A stretch of 55,580 bases of DNA from Pectinatus brassicae (GCF_014201835.1 NZ_JACHFH010000020.1:1-55580), one strand, 5' to 3'. Counted from the first letter of the stretch, positions 33,740-44,025 are shown. The notes: generated by a model from the letters alone, not told the origin. Translations and numbers: made by a program.

Positions 33740-35065
33740 ATGGCTCAAAACGATTTGCATCATGTATGCAGTTTTTGTAAGCGTGATATAAAAATAACAA
33801 GTCAATATGACTTACCAATTTATGACCCGCAGACAGGCTTTGCAATTTGTAAAAATTGCATAAAAGACATTTATCAGTTGATTACTGATAATGAAGAAGA
33901 AAATGCTAAAATAGACAGACAAAGATTTATTAATGATTTGGACAGTGTGCTCGATAAAAATCGTCCGCATATTATTAAAGAATACCTTGATGAATATATT
34001 GTCAACCAGGACCATGCCAAGAAAATATTGGCGGTTGCTGTTTATAATCATTACAAACGCATGAAATGCATGGATAAAAAAGATAATGTAGATATCGAAA
34101 AATCCAATGTAATTATGATGGGACCGTCTGGTTGTGGTAAGACAGCAATGCTGTCACATTTAGCTAAATTGCTTGATATACCATTTGCGGTTACTGATGC
34201 TTCCAGCTTGACTGAAGCAGGGTTCGTTGGTGCTGATGTTGAAGTTGCTGTTCGTAATTTGTATTATGCAGCTAATAAGGACATTGAAAGAACGGAACAT
34301 GGCATTATTTACTTGGATGAATTTGATAAAATAGCCAGAAAATCAGGCGAAAATAATTCTATTACAGCAGATCCCGGCCATGAAGGTGTACAGCAGGCAC
34401 TTTTAAAAATGCTTGAGGGGAATGTCGTGGAATTTACAGCCAGAGGCCAAAGAAAACATCCAGAAGCACCAACTACTAAAATTGATACCACGAATATTTT
34501 ATTTATAGTTGGCGGGGCCTTTGTTGGCATTGAAAAAATTGTTGAAAGACGCTTGAAAAGCAATGATTCATCCATCGGATTTGGTGCTCAGGTAAAAGAC
34601 AAGAATGAAGACAGTAAATATGATGAATTAATAAAGCAGGTAACACCGGAAGACTTAATGAAATTTGGGATAATTCCTGAAATAATCGGTCGCCTGCCAA
34701 TTATTTGTACTTTAGGAACTCTTGATGAAGATGCTTTACTGCGTATTTTGACTGAACCAAAAAATGCGCCGGTTAAACAGTATGAAAAATTGATGTCCGT
34801 AGATAATGTTACGTTGAAATTTACTGAAGAAGCGCTGCGGGCTGTGTCTAAAAAGGCTATCGCCCGCAAAACTGGTGCGCGCAGTCTAAAAGGAATTTTA
34901 GAAGAAGCCATGCTTGATATTATGTATGAACTTCCTAAATCAAAGGAAAAACGCCAGGTAACAATTACCGCAGAGTGTATCGAAAAAAATGCTGCGCCGC
35001 AAATAGAAGTCTTAGCTTCAAATGAAGATGATTCAGTTGAAGAAAAAGATAATTTTGCTGGGTGA
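33740..35065 (+). CDS. ClpX-like AAA+ ATPase
   Basis: 441 aa. An N-terminal zinc finger has four cysteines (10, 13, 37, 40). The AAA+ core has Walker A GPSGCGKT (128-135), pore loop GFVG (161-164; GYVG in ClpX), Walker B IYLDEFDK (190-197), an RKH pore loop (238-240), an arginine finger in IGRLP, and sensor 2 GARSL. The IGF loop that docks ClpX to ClpP is kept (279-281). It is clearly ClpX family but diverges from ordinary ClpX, especially in the finger and linker, and clpP and tig are absent nearby. It may be a second, specialised ClpX. It is coupled to a deformylase-like gene. Confidence 0.85.
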   Translation: MAQNDLHHVCSFCKRDIKITSQYDLPIYDPQTGFAICKNCIKDIYQLITDNEEENAKIDRQRFINDLDSVLDKNRPHIIKEYLDEYIVNQDHAKKILAVAVYNHYKRMKCMDKKDNVDIEKSNVIMMGPSGCGKTAMLSHLAKLLDIPFAVTDASSLTEAGFVGADVEVAVRNLYYAANKDIERTEHGIIYLDEFDKIARKSGENNSITADPGHEGVQQALLKMLEGNVVEFTARGQRKHPEAPTTKIDTTNILFIVGGAFVGIEKIVERRLKSNDSSIGFGAQVKDKNEDSKYDELIKQVTPEDLMKFGIIPEIIGRLPIICTLGTLDEDALLRILTEPKNAPVKQYEKLMSVDNVTLKFTEEALRAVSKKAIARKTGARSLKGILEEAMLDIMYELPKSKEKRQVTITAECIEKNAAPQIEVLASNEDDSVEEKDNFAG

Positions 35066-35071
35066 TAAAAA

Positions 35072-35542
35072 ATGATAAAACCAGTACTAATATTGGGGAA
35101 TGATGACTTATACCAAAAGAGTCTGCCAGTGGGAAGCACTGAAGATATTACCAATATTGCAGCTGATTTGCAGGACACTTTAGCTGCTTGTCGAACACAA
35201 AATATAATGGCACTCACTGCACCGCAGATTGGTATAAAAAAGCGCATCATCTATATGCATATAGATGAACCAATTATATTCATAAATCCGCAATTGGTTT
35301 TTCCTATGCCGATGCTGCAGGAGGTTTGGACCAAGTCCCAGTCAATGCCGGGATTGTCGGTAAAGGTAAGACGCTATGAGCAGTGCAATGTTCATTTTAT
35401 GGATATAAACGGCCAAAAGCAGATTTTTTATCTGCAGGGTGAGCTGGCCAGCCTTATGCAGCAAAAATATGATTATCTTGAAGGAATACTGGCGACGATG
35501 CGCACTATTGACAGCAGATCATTTAAATTAATACAGTCTTAA
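35072..35542 (+). CDS. Peptide deformylase homologue lacking all catalytic residues
   Basis: 156 aa with the overall deformylase layout: a motif I remnant ALTAPQIG (47-54), FINPQLV, a motif II remnant PGLSV, and a motif III remnant QQKYDYLEG. The three metal ligands and catalytic acid are gone: cysteine to G94, histidines to Q131 and Y135, glutamate to K132. So it cannot be a normal deformylase. It starts 6 nt after the ClpX-like stop codon, so the two are made together. It may have kept only peptide binding, for example as an adaptor that recognises formyl-Met or other N-termini (speculative). Confidence 0.85.
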   Translation: MIKPVLILGNDDLYQKSLPVGSTEDITNIAADLQDTLAACRTQNIMALTAPQIGIKKRIIYMHIDEPIIFINPQLVFPMPMLQEVWTKSQSMPGLSVKVRRYEQCNVHFMDINGQKQIFYLQGELASLMQQKYDYLEGILATMRTIDSRSFKLIQS

Positions 35543-35557
35543 TAACAGATATAATTA

Positions 35558-35602
35558 AAAGTCAGACTTAGAAAACTATAGCAGTGGATAAGTCTGGCTT
35601 TT
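35558..35602 (+). terminator. Terminator after the pseudo-deformylase
   Basis: A 13-bp stem with one wobble (35558-35570 with 35589-35601) is followed by TTG; the T tract is short. Confidence 0.65.
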
Positions 35603-35697
35603 GCTATAGGTGGACTTTTTGTAACTTACTCACAGATAAATAATAAAATATTATATATAATAAGTTTCAGTTAGAAAATATCAGAGGAGGAATTTTT

Positions 35698-38172
35698 ATG
35701 AAGACGGTTATTATTGGTGGGGTTGCCGGCGGTGCTACTACTGCAGCCAGATTAAGACGACGCGATGAGTCCATGCAGATAGTGGTTTTGGAAAAAGGGC
35801 AATATATATCCTATGCCAATTGCGGACTTCCTTATTATATAGGTGATGTAATACAAGATCGGGAAAAACTATTGGTGCAGACGCCAGAAAAAATGCGCGA
35901 TAAATTTAATATTGACATTCGTGTAGAAAATGAAGTTATGCGCATTGAACCTGAAAAGAAAGTGGTAATGGTAAAAAATCTGCAGACAGGTGAAGAATAC
36001 CAGGAAAGTTATGATAAGTTGGTTATAGCTACTGGTTCGTCACCACTCAGACCACCGATTCCCGGTATAGAAAGTAAGCATATTAAGACTTTGTGGACCA
36101 TTCCTGACACCGACATCATTAAGCAGATTGTGACCGATAAAAAACCGCAGGAAGCGGTAGTTATCGGCGGAGGCTTTATCGGGTTGGAAATGGCAGAAAA
36201 TCTGCATGAAGCAGGTATTAAGGTTACATTGATTGAAGCACTTGATCAGGTAATGGCACCTGTTGATAAAGAACTGGCGCAGCTTTTGCATGAAAATATC
36301 GTACAAAATGATGTTGAGCTGATATTATCCGATGGTGTAAAGTCTTTTGAAGAACAGGCTGATAAAACAGTGATAAAGCTAAATAGTGGCAGGGAAGTAG
36401 CAGCTGAGCTGATTGTTTTATCAATTGGCGTTCGTCCCAACAGTGCTTTGGCTAAAGAGGCTGGATTGGCACTCAACCAACGCGGCGGTATAATTGTTGA
36501 TGAATATATGCAGACCGATAAAAAAGATATATATGCTGTTGGTGATGTCATTGAGGTAAATGAACCTATTTTAAAGGGACGCACCATGATTCCATTAGCA
36601 GGACCAGCTAATAAGCAGGCACGAATATGTGCCGATAATATCGTCGGTGATGCTAAGCGTTATGAAGGAACATATGGTACAGCTATTGCTCAGGTATTTG
36701 ATATGAATGCTGCCAGTGTCGGTATGAATGAAAAAACACTGCAGCGTATGGGGAAACAAAAAAATCAGGATTATTATGTGGCGCTTATCAGTCAAAAATC
36801 ACATGCCGGATATTATCCTGATGCCGAAAATATGATTTTAAAAATGTTATTTACTGCGGCAGGAAAAATACTTGGGGCGCAGATTGTCGGACAGGCAGGT
36901 GTCGATAAAAGAATTGATACTATTGCCTCAGTAATGCAGCTTAATGGTGATATATACGGTTTGCAGCAGCTGGAACTTGCCTATGCACCGCCGTTTTCAT
37001 CGGCGAAAGATCCGGTTAATATGCTGGGTTTTGTTGCTGGAAATATTTTAAATGGCTTGGTTAAATTTGTCAGCACAAGTGAATTTGATGAGTTGAAAAC
37101 GGATGAAAATACCGTTGTTTTAGATATAACCGAAGACATCGAATACATGGTTTATCATATCGAAGGAGCTGTCCATATTCCTTGGGGGCAGTTGCGGCAG
37201 CAGCTTAACGAGCTTGATAAAAATAAGAAAATAGTAGTTTATTGTGCTATCGGCGTTCGCTCATATAATGCGGCCAGAACCTTGATGCAGGAAGGATTTA
37301 GCGATGTCTATGTGCTTGAAGGAGGTACGGGTTTTTACAAATCACAGCATTTTGTTAAGCCCAATATTGCAGCTGCGGTGAAGAGTGTAAGTAAAACAGC
37401 AGAAGAAGAAAAAAAAGACGAAATACCGCAAATAGATATAAAATCACTTGATTGTACAGGATTGCAGTGCCCAGGTCCAATAATGCGGGTAAATCAGACT
37501 GTTAATAAAATGAATGCTGGCGAAATAGTCAAAGTGGCTGCTACTGATATGGGTTTTATTCGCGATATTTCATCATGGTGTGAAAAAACAGGTAATACAC
37601 TGGTTAAAAGCGAACGCGATGGAAAAAAATATCTGGCCTATATTCGTAAGGGACAGTCAGATACAGTGGTGAAGGCTCAGCCAGCAGCAGTTAATGCAGC
37701 ACCTAAAGGCAAGACTATGGTCGTATTTAGTAACGATCTTGATAAGGCGTTTGCATCATTTATAATTGCTAACGGTGCAGCTGCTATGGGACGGCCAGTC
37801 ACGATGTTCTTTACTTTTTGGGGTCTTAATATACTGCGCAGGAATAATCCACCGGCAGTAAAAAAATCGTTTATCGAAAAAATGTTTGGCTCGATGATGC
37901 CGCAGGGTGTTGATAAACTTACTATCTCCAAGATGAACATGGGTGGCATGGGGACAAAGATGATGAAAAAAATAATGAAGGATAAAAATGTTGCTTCATT
38001 AGATGAACTCATCGCCCAGGCTCAAGCTAATGGCGTAAAAATGATCGCCTGCACAATGTCAATGGATGTAATGGGGATTAAAAAAGAAGAATTAATTGAT
38101 GGTGTGGAATTCGGTGGTGTAGCTGCTTATTTGGGCGAAGCGGAAGATTCCAATGTAAATTTATTTATTTAA
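35698..38172 (+). CDS. CoA-disulfide reductase fused to rhodanese, TusA and DsrE-like domains
   Basis: 824 aa. Residues 1-445 are a flavoprotein disulfide reductase with FAD motif IIGGVAGGATTAAR, redox Cys42 (SYANCGLPYY) and NAD motif VIGGGFIGLEMAE. About 460-555 are a rhodanese with active Cys516 (YCAIGVRS). About 580-655 are TusA-like with CP motif at Cys591 (LQCPGP). About 670-824 are DsrE/F-like with Cys785. This arrangement suggests that persulfide sulfur is passed along one chain while CoA or polysulfide is reduced. A strong GGAGG precedes the ATG. It is alone, convergent with a Crp-type gene. Length is far beyond plain CoA-disulfide reductases (about 440-550). Confidence 0.92.
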   Translation: MKTVIIGGVAGGATTAARLRRRDESMQIVVLEKGQYISYANCGLPYYIGDVIQDREKLLVQTPEKMRDKFNIDIRVENEVMRIEPEKKVVMVKNLQTGEEYQESYDKLVIATGSSPLRPPIPGIESKHIKTLWTIPDTDIIKQIVTDKKPQEAVVIGGGFIGLEMAENLHEAGIKVTLIEALDQVMAPVDKELAQLLHENIVQNDVELILSDGVKSFEEQADKTVIKLNSGREVAAELIVLSIGVRPNSALAKEAGLALNQRGGIIVDEYMQTDKKDIYAVGDVIEVNEPILKGRTMIPLAGPANKQARICADNIVGDAKRYEGTYGTAIAQVFDMNAASVGMNEKTLQRMGKQKNQDYYVALISQKSHAGYYPDAENMILKMLFTAAGKILGAQIVGQAGVDKRIDTIASVMQLNGDIYGLQQLELAYAPPFSSAKDPVNMLGFVAGNILNGLVKFVSTSEFDELKTDENTVVLDITEDIEYMVYHIEGAVHIPWGQLRQQLNELDKNKKIVVYCAIGVRSYNAARTLMQEGFSDVYVLEGGTGFYKSQHFVKPNIAAAVKSVSKTAEEEKKDEIPQIDIKSLDCTGLQCPGPIMRVNQTVNKMNAGEIVKVAATDMGFIRDISSWCEKTGNTLVKSERDGKKYLAYIRKGQSDTVVKAQPAAVNAAPKGKTMVVFSNDLDKAFASFIIANGAAAMGRPVTMFFTFWGLNILRRNNPPAVKKSFIEKMFGSMMPQGVDKLTISKMNMGGMGTKMMKKIMKDKNVASLDELIAQAQANGVKMIACTMSMDVMGIKKEELIDGVEFGGVAAYLGEAEDSNVNLFI

Positions 38173-38230
38173 ACATAAAATACGAGGTTGTTGTATCGGA
38201 AAAGGTACAACAGCCTCGTATTTTATGTTT
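38171..38230. terminator. Long hairpin between the reductase fusion and the Crp-type gene
   Basis: A 25-bp stem with one wobble (38171-38195 with 38206-38230) starts just inside the stop codon of the fusion gene. It is a likely terminator for one or both convergent genes. Confidence 0.8.
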
Positions 38231-38232
38231 AA

Positions 38233-38308
38233 AAAGCCGTCCCTTCAGGGAAGGTGGCTTGACGAAGTCAAGTCAACCCATCAGGCACCTAAAATTCAAC
38301 TAGCACAA
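38233..38308. repeat. Interspersed intergenic repeat, copy 1 (short)
   Basis: It starts AAAGCCGTCCCT, has small hairpins TCCCTTCAGGGA and CTTGACGAAGTCAAG, then ATCAGGCA and CTAAAATT. The same landmarks in the same order recur at 39035-39213. It looks like an intergenic, multi-hairpin repeat family. This copy lacks the later hairpins. Confidence 0.8.
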
Positions 38309-38314
38309 TGCGAG

Positions 38315-38986
38315 TTATATTAATTTATTTAAGCCGGACTTGTCAATGATTTTTATTTGGCCGCGTGATAAATGTACTAATCCTTCAGTAGAGAAATATT
38401 TGAGCATGCGGGAAACGACTTCACGGGCACTGCCCATTAGCTTGGCTATTTGTTCGTGGGTCATATGGAGTGTATCAGAGGTGGTGTTTTTGCTTTCACT
38501 TAGTAAAAATAAGGCCAGCCTTTTATCAAAACTCATAAATAATATTTGCTGCAATGTCCACATGGCATCGGCAAAACGTTCGGTAGCTTCTTTATAGGCA
38601 AATGCTTCAAGATAGATGTTTTCTTTCATTACTTGGGCAAAAGCAGCTGGTGCGATGATTAGTATATCTGAGTCGGTAATTGAATCAATATAAATATCAA
38701 AGGTAATGCTCTGTAAGACGCAGGTGGCCGCCAGTAGGCATAAATCATTTTTATTCAACCGATACAAGGTGACTTCCCGTCCATCAACTGAATTAATATA
38801 GATGCGCAATGAGCCGGATTTTACAAATAATATTCCCATGCATTCAGAACCACTGGCATGGATAAAATCATTGGAAGAATAGTGAACAATCCGAGAACTA
38901 TCAATAAGCGTCTGTTGCTGTCCAGATGATAATTTATCCCAGCAGTCAATATGGCTTTTTAAAAGCAAACGTATTTCTTCTTGCAT
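38315..38986 (-). CDS. Crp/Fnr family transcriptional regulator
   Basis: 223 aa with a cyclic-nucleotide-type sensor domain (FVKSGSLRIYI, LNKNDLCLL) and a C-terminal Crp helix-turn-helix (THEQIAKLMGSAREVVSRMLKYF). A lone cysteine pair is not arranged as in Fnr. Neighbouring CoA-disulfide reductase-type genes next to such regulators suggest control of sulfur or redox genes (inference). It is flanked on both sides by the same intergenic repeat. Start follows AAAAAGGA. Confidence 0.87.
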   Translation of the reverse strand: MQEEIRLLLKSHIDCWDKLSSGQQQTLIDSSRIVHYSSNDFIHASGSECMGILFVKSGSLRIYINSVDGREVTLYRLNKNDLCLLAATCVLQSITFDIYIDSITDSDILIIAPAAFAQVMKENIYLEAFAYKEATERFADAMWTLQQILFMSFDKRLALFLLSESKNTTSDTLHMTHEQIAKLMGSAREVVSRMLKYFSTEGLVHLSRGQIKIIDKSGLNKLI

Positions 38987-39034
38987 AGTATATTCCTTTT
39001 TGTATTGTGTTAGTTAATAAAATAGTATGGTCTT

Positions 39035-39213
39035 AAAGCCGTCCCTGCACGGTGTGTACTGTATCTCTAAAAATGCTAAAGCATTAAGAGCTAACAGCAT
39101 AGGGAAGGTGACTTGACGAAGTCGAGTTGGAAGGGTTAACCCCTCAGGCAGCTTTGCTGCCAGCTCCCCTCAAGGGGAGCCTTTCAGGTATCTAAAATTT
39201 AAATAGTACAAAT
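39035..39213. repeat. Interspersed intergenic repeat, copy 2 (long)
   Basis: It shares with copy 1 the AAAGCCGTCCCT start, GGAAGGTG, CTTGACGAAGTC, CTCAGGCA and CTAAAATT. It has two extra hairpins GGCAGCTTTGCTGCC and CTCCCCTCAAGGGGAG and an extra insert at about 39048-39100. Same orientation as copy 1. The remainder of the gap 38987-39235 holds the Crp-type gene's promoter region, which I cannot define. Confidence 0.8.
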
Positions 39214-39235
39214 AGAATTCCTTTATATATTTAAA

Positions 39236-40945
39236 TTATTGAGCCGGAGCAAAACGTATCTGCGTATCGTAGTTCTTGCCCTGCACCATACGGGGACGAG
39301 TTGCATTAAATAACGGGTTTATAATACTTTTAGCCGGTTTATATTCTGTGGTTTTAATGTCAGCGATATCAAGGACCGTGTGAATCATATCATCGGTCAT
39401 ATAGGGGCGTTGTACAGCATTTTTAATAGCAAGCCATTTAGCAGGATAAGCCTGTTTGAATTTATCTGAAGCCCACATAATCATGGGAACTTCCAGCATG
39501 TAGTGATTGGGATTTTCTTCGACATGACCGGCAAAGTTACTGTTGTCATCGTAGACTGTCTCACCATGGTCAGGCAGATAAATTATAATAGCATTTTGCT
39601 GCTTAAATTTATCAATTATACCGCTTACTATATAATCATTATAATATAAAGCATTAGTATATTGCGCTAAAACAACTTTTTTTTCATCGGAGACATTACG
39701 CGGGATATCGTTTTTACTGAATTTGGAGAAAATATAAGGAAATCTTTTATAATAAAGGCTGTGTCCGCCCATTAGATGTATTACATAAAAATTCTTGACG
39801 GCATGATTGGCAATAGCCTTATCAACAATGGGGAATAAAGCACCATCAAGAGTATTGGAAGCTTCGTGGGAATCACGTACGCTGGTGAATTGATGTACCG
39901 TGCTGCGGTTAGCATAAAGCAGGGCAACATTGCCCCATATACCGGAGCTTTCCTGATTGGATAGCCAGTAGGTTTTATAGCCGGCTTGCTGCATGATATC
40001 AATAAGATTATTGTATTGATACCAGGGCTTTTGTGACTCAGCATCACAAAAGGTGAATAAATCACGCAGTACAGCGACGGTAGTAGAATGTGGACTAATA
40101 CAATCCTTAAAAACAGCCAGCTGTTGATTTTTGTTTAAATTATCAAGATTGGGTGTATTGGGCAAAGGGTAGCCATATAAATGCATATGGTTGCGGTTGG
40201 TGGCTTCGCCCAATATAAAGACAATATTGGGGATAGTGCTGTTATTAGCAGTGATGTCTTTGCTGGCAGCCATTTTGTTGTTGAGTTCACCATAGCTTTT
40301 CATGTTAGCAACAGCCGTTTGGGCTGAGGCATATACCCTGACAATGGGAATATCAAGATCATTGCTTTTGATAAAAGGTTTATAATTATTTACTAAGCAG
40401 ACACCAGATAAAATTCCCAGGACAATAATACAGCCCATTATATAGCCGAGACGCGGCTGGTATATTTTTAGATGAGTTTTTGCCAGAAAATTTTTTTGTA
40501 AAATAAAAGTGAACAGAGCAAAAATAAATGTATAAATAAGCCAATGCCAGCCGATATACATTTGAAAAAATTCGCTGGCCTCTTCACTATTCGTTTCAAG
40601 CAGCGCAGTTATTATGCCGGCACCGACTGGGGCATTGTAATTGTAAAATGAAAAAAATTCGGCCAGACATAATAGCGCACAAATATAAAAAATACTATTG
40701 CTTAAGATTTTGCGAATTATTCCTGAGGGAATAGCGGTTAATATAATACTTATTATTAGTGTTACTGCCAGCAGAAATAAGCCATCTAACAGCATGAGCT
40801 TATATTCTTGTATTTGCCAAAGGGAACGGGCAATAGAAAAATAATTAAATAAAAACAAGCCGATTATAAAACCCATATTATTTTTTAATACATTGTGCCA
40901 TGCAGGCTGCTGCAATATTGCTGCAAATTTTTTTATTATATTCAT
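39236..40945 (-). CDS. Phosphoethanolamine transferase (sulfatase fold, EptA/CptA-like)
   Basis: 569 aa from ATG 40945, which has GAGGT 6 nt upstream; a frame extending to 41125 has no ribosome site. Five hydrophobic N-terminal segments anchor a periplasmic alkaline-phosphatase-type domain. Catalytic features are FILGEATNRNHM, a nucleophile threonine in SPHSTTVAV, YLPDHGETVYDD and HVEENPNH. It probably adds phosphoethanolamine to lipid A or LPS core, which implies an outer membrane. Divergent from valS. Confidence 0.88.
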   Translation of the reverse strand: MNIIKKFAAILQQPAWHNVLKNNMGFIIGLFLFNYFSIARSLWQIQEYKLMLLDGLFLLAVTLIISIILTAIPSGIIRKILSNSIFYICALLCLAEFFSFYNYNAPVGAGIITALLETNSEEASEFFQMYIGWHWLIYTFIFALFTFILQKNFLAKTHLKIYQPRLGYIMGCIIVLGILSGVCLVNNYKPFIKSNDLDIPIVRVYASAQTAVANMKSYGELNNKMAASKDITANNSTIPNIVFILGEATNRNHMHLYGYPLPNTPNLDNLNKNQQLAVFKDCISPHSTTVAVLRDLFTFCDAESQKPWYQYNNLIDIMQQAGYKTYWLSNQESSGIWGNVALLYANRSTVHQFTSVRDSHEASNTLDGALFPIVDKAIANHAVKNFYVIHLMGGHSLYYKRFPYIFSKFSKNDIPRNVSDEKKVVLAQYTNALYYNDYIVSGIIDKFKQQNAIIIYLPDHGETVYDDNSNFAGHVEENPNHYMLEVPMIMWASDKFKQAYPAKWLAIKNAVQRPYMTDDMIHTVLDIADIKTTEYKPAKSIINPLFNATRPRMVQGKNYDTQIRFAPAQ

Positions 40946-41088
40946 CGTTTTACCTCGTATTAATGAAGAAAGCATTGTTAAATTTTCGTTAATATTATAA
41001 CACTTTTTGCAAAAAGAAAAATAATATATTATACAGTAATAAAATGAATATAGGGCTGGAAGTTGTTTTTTCATGTGGTTTATGATAA

Positions 41089-41345
41089 TATAATGGCATT
41101 GAAATATATTATCGGCAATGAACAAGAGTGTATAAATGGAGAGCTTACAGAGAAAAAGTTATTAGCTGAGAGACTTTTGCCTGGAAATTTATATTGTAGC
41201 TTGGGAGCTTTTGTGATGAATGAATAGTAGTTACAAACGCGGATGCGGCGTTAAGCTGATAAGCTTTGCCTTTGGGCAGAGAAATTTAGGTGGTACCACG
41301 GAAGTTTACTCTTTCGTCCTTATTAGGACGGAGGAGTTTTTTATA
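41089..41345 (+). promoter_or_regulatory. T-box riboswitch of valS
   Basis: TATAAT (41089-41094) begins the transcript. Stem I carries the AGAGTG motif and a 3' side with specifier GTA (valine, 41196-41198). The T-box sequence AGGTGGTACCACGG (41288-41301) has the TGGT bulge (41291-41294), which fits tRNA-Val with discriminator A. A terminator (41309-41342) precedes the gene. Uncharged tRNA-Val allows transcription. Confidence 0.92.
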
Positions 41346-41360
41346 TTTAGGAGGTAAATA

Positions 41361-44018
41361 ATGCAGGAAACAAATATTCCAAAGGTCTATGACCCACAGA
41401 GCTTTGAAAAAAAATGGTATAAATTTTGGGAAGATAATAAGCTTTTTCATGCTGAAGTAGAAAAGGATAAGAAACCTTATAGTATAGTAATACCGCCGCC
41501 AAATGTAACAGGACAATTACATATGGGGCATGCTATGGATAATACACTTCAGGATATATTGATTCGTTTTCGCCGTATGCAGGGATATAACACTTTGTGG
41601 ATGCCGGGCTGTGACCATGCAGGGATTGCAACACAGGCTAAAGTCGATGCAGCGCTTAGAGAAGAAGGTACATCACGTCATGAAATTGGTCGTGAAAAAT
41701 TTGTAGAACGCGCTTGGCAGTGGAAAGAAAAATATGGCAGCCGTATTATGTATCAACTGCGTTCTTTAGGATCGTCATGTGATTGGGACAGAGAACGTTT
41801 TACCATGGATGAAGGCTGTTCCAAGGCAGTACGTGAAGTCTTTGTTAAATTATATGAAGAGGGACTTATTTATCAAGGAACAAGAATAACTAACTGGTGC
41901 CCGCATTGTAATACGGCACTTAGCGATATTGAAGTAGAACATGAAAATGAAATAGGACATTTATACCATATTCGTTATCAGGTTGAAGGTACTGATAAAT
42001 TTGTAGAAATAGCTACCACTAGACCGGAAACAATGTTTGGTGATACTGGCGTGGCAGTGCATCCTGAAGACGGACGATATAAAAATTTAATTGGCAAAAC
42101 ATTAATATTGCCATTAGTAAACCGTAAAATTCCATTATTTGCTGATGATTACGTTGATCCGGAATTTGGTACAGGTGCTGTTAAAGTTACTCCGGCACAT
42201 GACCCTAATGACTTTGAAATGGGACAGCGTCATAAATTAGAACAGATTCTCGTTATAAACAGCGATGGTACTATGTCAGAAAACACCGGGAAATATGCCG
42301 GTATGGATCGTTATGACTGTCGTAAACAATTGATAGCAGATTTAAAAGAACAGGGATTTTTACTGAGCATTGAAGAACATGAACATGCTGTTGGTCATTG
42401 TTCACGCTGTGATACCACTGTTGAACCGATGATTTCCAAGCAATGGTTCGTAAAAATGGAATCTTTGGCAAAACCAGCGATTGAAGCTGTAAAAAGTGGT
42501 AAAATAGAATTTGTACCAGAAAGATTTACTAAAATTTATTGCAATTGGCTGGAAAATATTCGCGACTGGTGCATTTCCCGTCAATTATGGTGGGGTCATC
42601 AGATACCGGCATGGTATTGTGAGGAATGTGGTGAAACGGTAGTTTCTCGTGAGGATGATGTAGCTATTTGCCCGAAATGTGGCAGCCATAAATTAAGACG
42701 TGATGAAGATGTTCTTGATACCTGGTTTAGTTCTGGACTGTGGCCATTTGAAACAATGGGCTGGCCGGAAGAAACTGAAGAATTAAAACAGTTCTATCCA
42801 ACAAGCGTACTTGTTACCGGCTATGATATTATATTTTTCTGGGTAGCCCGCATGGTAATGATGGGACTGAAATTTGGTAAGGATATTCCGTTTAAACATG
42901 TATTTATCCATGGCTTGGTACGTGATTCCCAAGGCCGCAAGATGAGTAAATCTTTGGGTAATGGTATTGATCCGGTAGAAGTAATTGAAAAATACGGTGC
43001 CGATACTTTGCGGTTCATGCTTATCACTGGTAATACACCGGGGAATGATATGCGTTTTTATTGGGAAAGAGTGGAAAGTGCCAGAAATTTTGCCAATAAA
43101 TTATGGAATGCATCACGTTTTATGCTTATGAACCTAGAAGGCTTTGATAAAGATTTTATACCAGATAATAGTGAATATACTTTGGCGGACAAATGGATAT
43201 TTAGCCGTTATGCTCATACTGCCAAGTCAGTAACAAGACAGCTGGAAAACTTCGAGCTTGGTGAAGCGGCTCGCTCGTTATATGAATTTATTTGGAATGA
43301 ATTCTGCGATTGGTATATTGAACTCAGTAAAGCACGTCTTTATGATGATGCCAACCAACAGCAAAGAAAAGTTGCCCAATATGTTTTAGGCTATGTCTTA
43401 GAACATACTTTGCGTTTATTGCATCCGTTTATGCCGTTTATTACCGAAGAAATCTGGCAGCATATACCACATGAAGGCAATAGTATTATGACCAGTGTAT
43501 GGCCAGAAGATGAAAATGCTAAGATCGATGATACAGCTGAAAGTAATATGATTGCCATAATGGAAACAATAAAAGCAATTCGTAATATGCGGGCTGAAGT
43601 CAATGCAGCACCAAGTAAAAAAAGTGAAGTGATTTTGCATTTCACAGATAGATCTTTACAGTCTATGGTAAAAGATAATGAGGGATATTTGCAGACTTTG
43701 GCATCGGCTGAAACTGTAAATGTTTGGACAGATGACAGCAATAAACCGGAAAACGCTATGGCGGCGGTCGTTAAGGGGATTGAAATATATCTGCCATTAG
43801 CAGGTCTTATTGATGTAGAAAAAGAAACAGCACGTCTTACTAAAGAATTAACTAAATTGGAAAAAGAAATAGATCGTCTTGTTAAAAAACTTTCCAATGA
43901 AGGATTTTTGGCTAAGGCTCCGGCTGATGTTGTAGAAAAAGAGAAGGAGAAGCAGGTCGGTTATGCTAACAAAAAGGCAGCAGTAGAAGAACGTTTGGCA
44001 TATTTAGCTGATTTGTGA
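41361..44018 (+). CDS. valS: Valyl-tRNA synthetase
   Basis: 885 aa, the usual length. Class I signatures: HMGH ([14 protein letters not shown], about residue 49) and KMSKS ([11 protein letters not shown], about residue 528). The editing domain ([12 protein letters not shown]) is present, and the last 60 residues form the coiled-coil arm ([17 protein letters not shown]). AGGAGG lies 7 nt before the start. Expression is controlled by the T-box leader. folC follows after 7 nt. Confidence 0.97.
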   Translation: MQETNIPKVYDPQSFEKKWYKFWEDNKLFHAEVEKDKKPYSIVIPPPNVTGQLHMGHAMDNTLQDILIRFRRMQGYNTLWMPGCDHAGIATQAKVDAALREEGTSRHEIGREKFVERAWQWKEKYGSRIMYQLRSLGSSCDWDRERFTMDEGCSKAVREVFVKLYEEGLIYQGTRITNWCPHCNTALSDIEVEHENEIGHLYHIRYQVEGTDKFVEIATTRPETMFGDTGVAVHPEDGRYKNLIGKTLILPLVNRKIPLFADDYVDPEFGTGAVKVTPAHDPNDFEMGQRHKLEQILVINSDGTMSENTGKYAGMDRYDCRKQLIADLKEQGFLLSIEEHEHAVGHCSRCDTTVEPMISKQWFVKMESLAKPAIEAVKSGKIEFVPERFTKIYCNWLENIRDWCISRQLWWGHQIPAWYCEECGETVVSREDDVAICPKCGSHKLRRDEDVLDTWFSSGLWPFETMGWPEETEELKQFYPTSVLVTGYDIIFFWVARMVMMGLKFGKDIPFKHVFIHGLVRDSQGRKMSKSLGNGIDPVEVIEKYGADTLRFMLITGNTPGNDMRFYWERVESARNFANKLWNASRFMLMNLEGFDKDFIPDNSEYTLADKWIFSRYAHTAKSVTRQLENFELGEAARSLYEFIWNEFCDWYIELSKARLYDDANQQQRKVAQYVLGYVLEHTLRLLHPFMPFITEEIWQHIPHEGNSIMTSVWPEDENAKIDDTAESNMIAIMETIKAIRNMRAEVNAAPSKKSEVILHFTDRSLQSMVKDNEGYLQTLASAETVNVWTDDSNKPENAMAAVVKGIEIYLPLAGLIDVEKETARLTKELTKLEKEIDRLVKKLSNEGFLAKAPADVVEKEKEKQVGYANKKAAVEERLAYLADL

Positions 44019-44025
44019 TAGTGGG

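Noticed and set aside
34588-35250. Minus-strand 220-aa frame
   Set aside because: It is antisense to the ClpX-like and deformylase-like genes, whose frames carry clear family motifs.
43391-43897. Minus-strand 168-aa frame
   Set aside because: It lies opposite the C-terminal part of valS and has no start signals.
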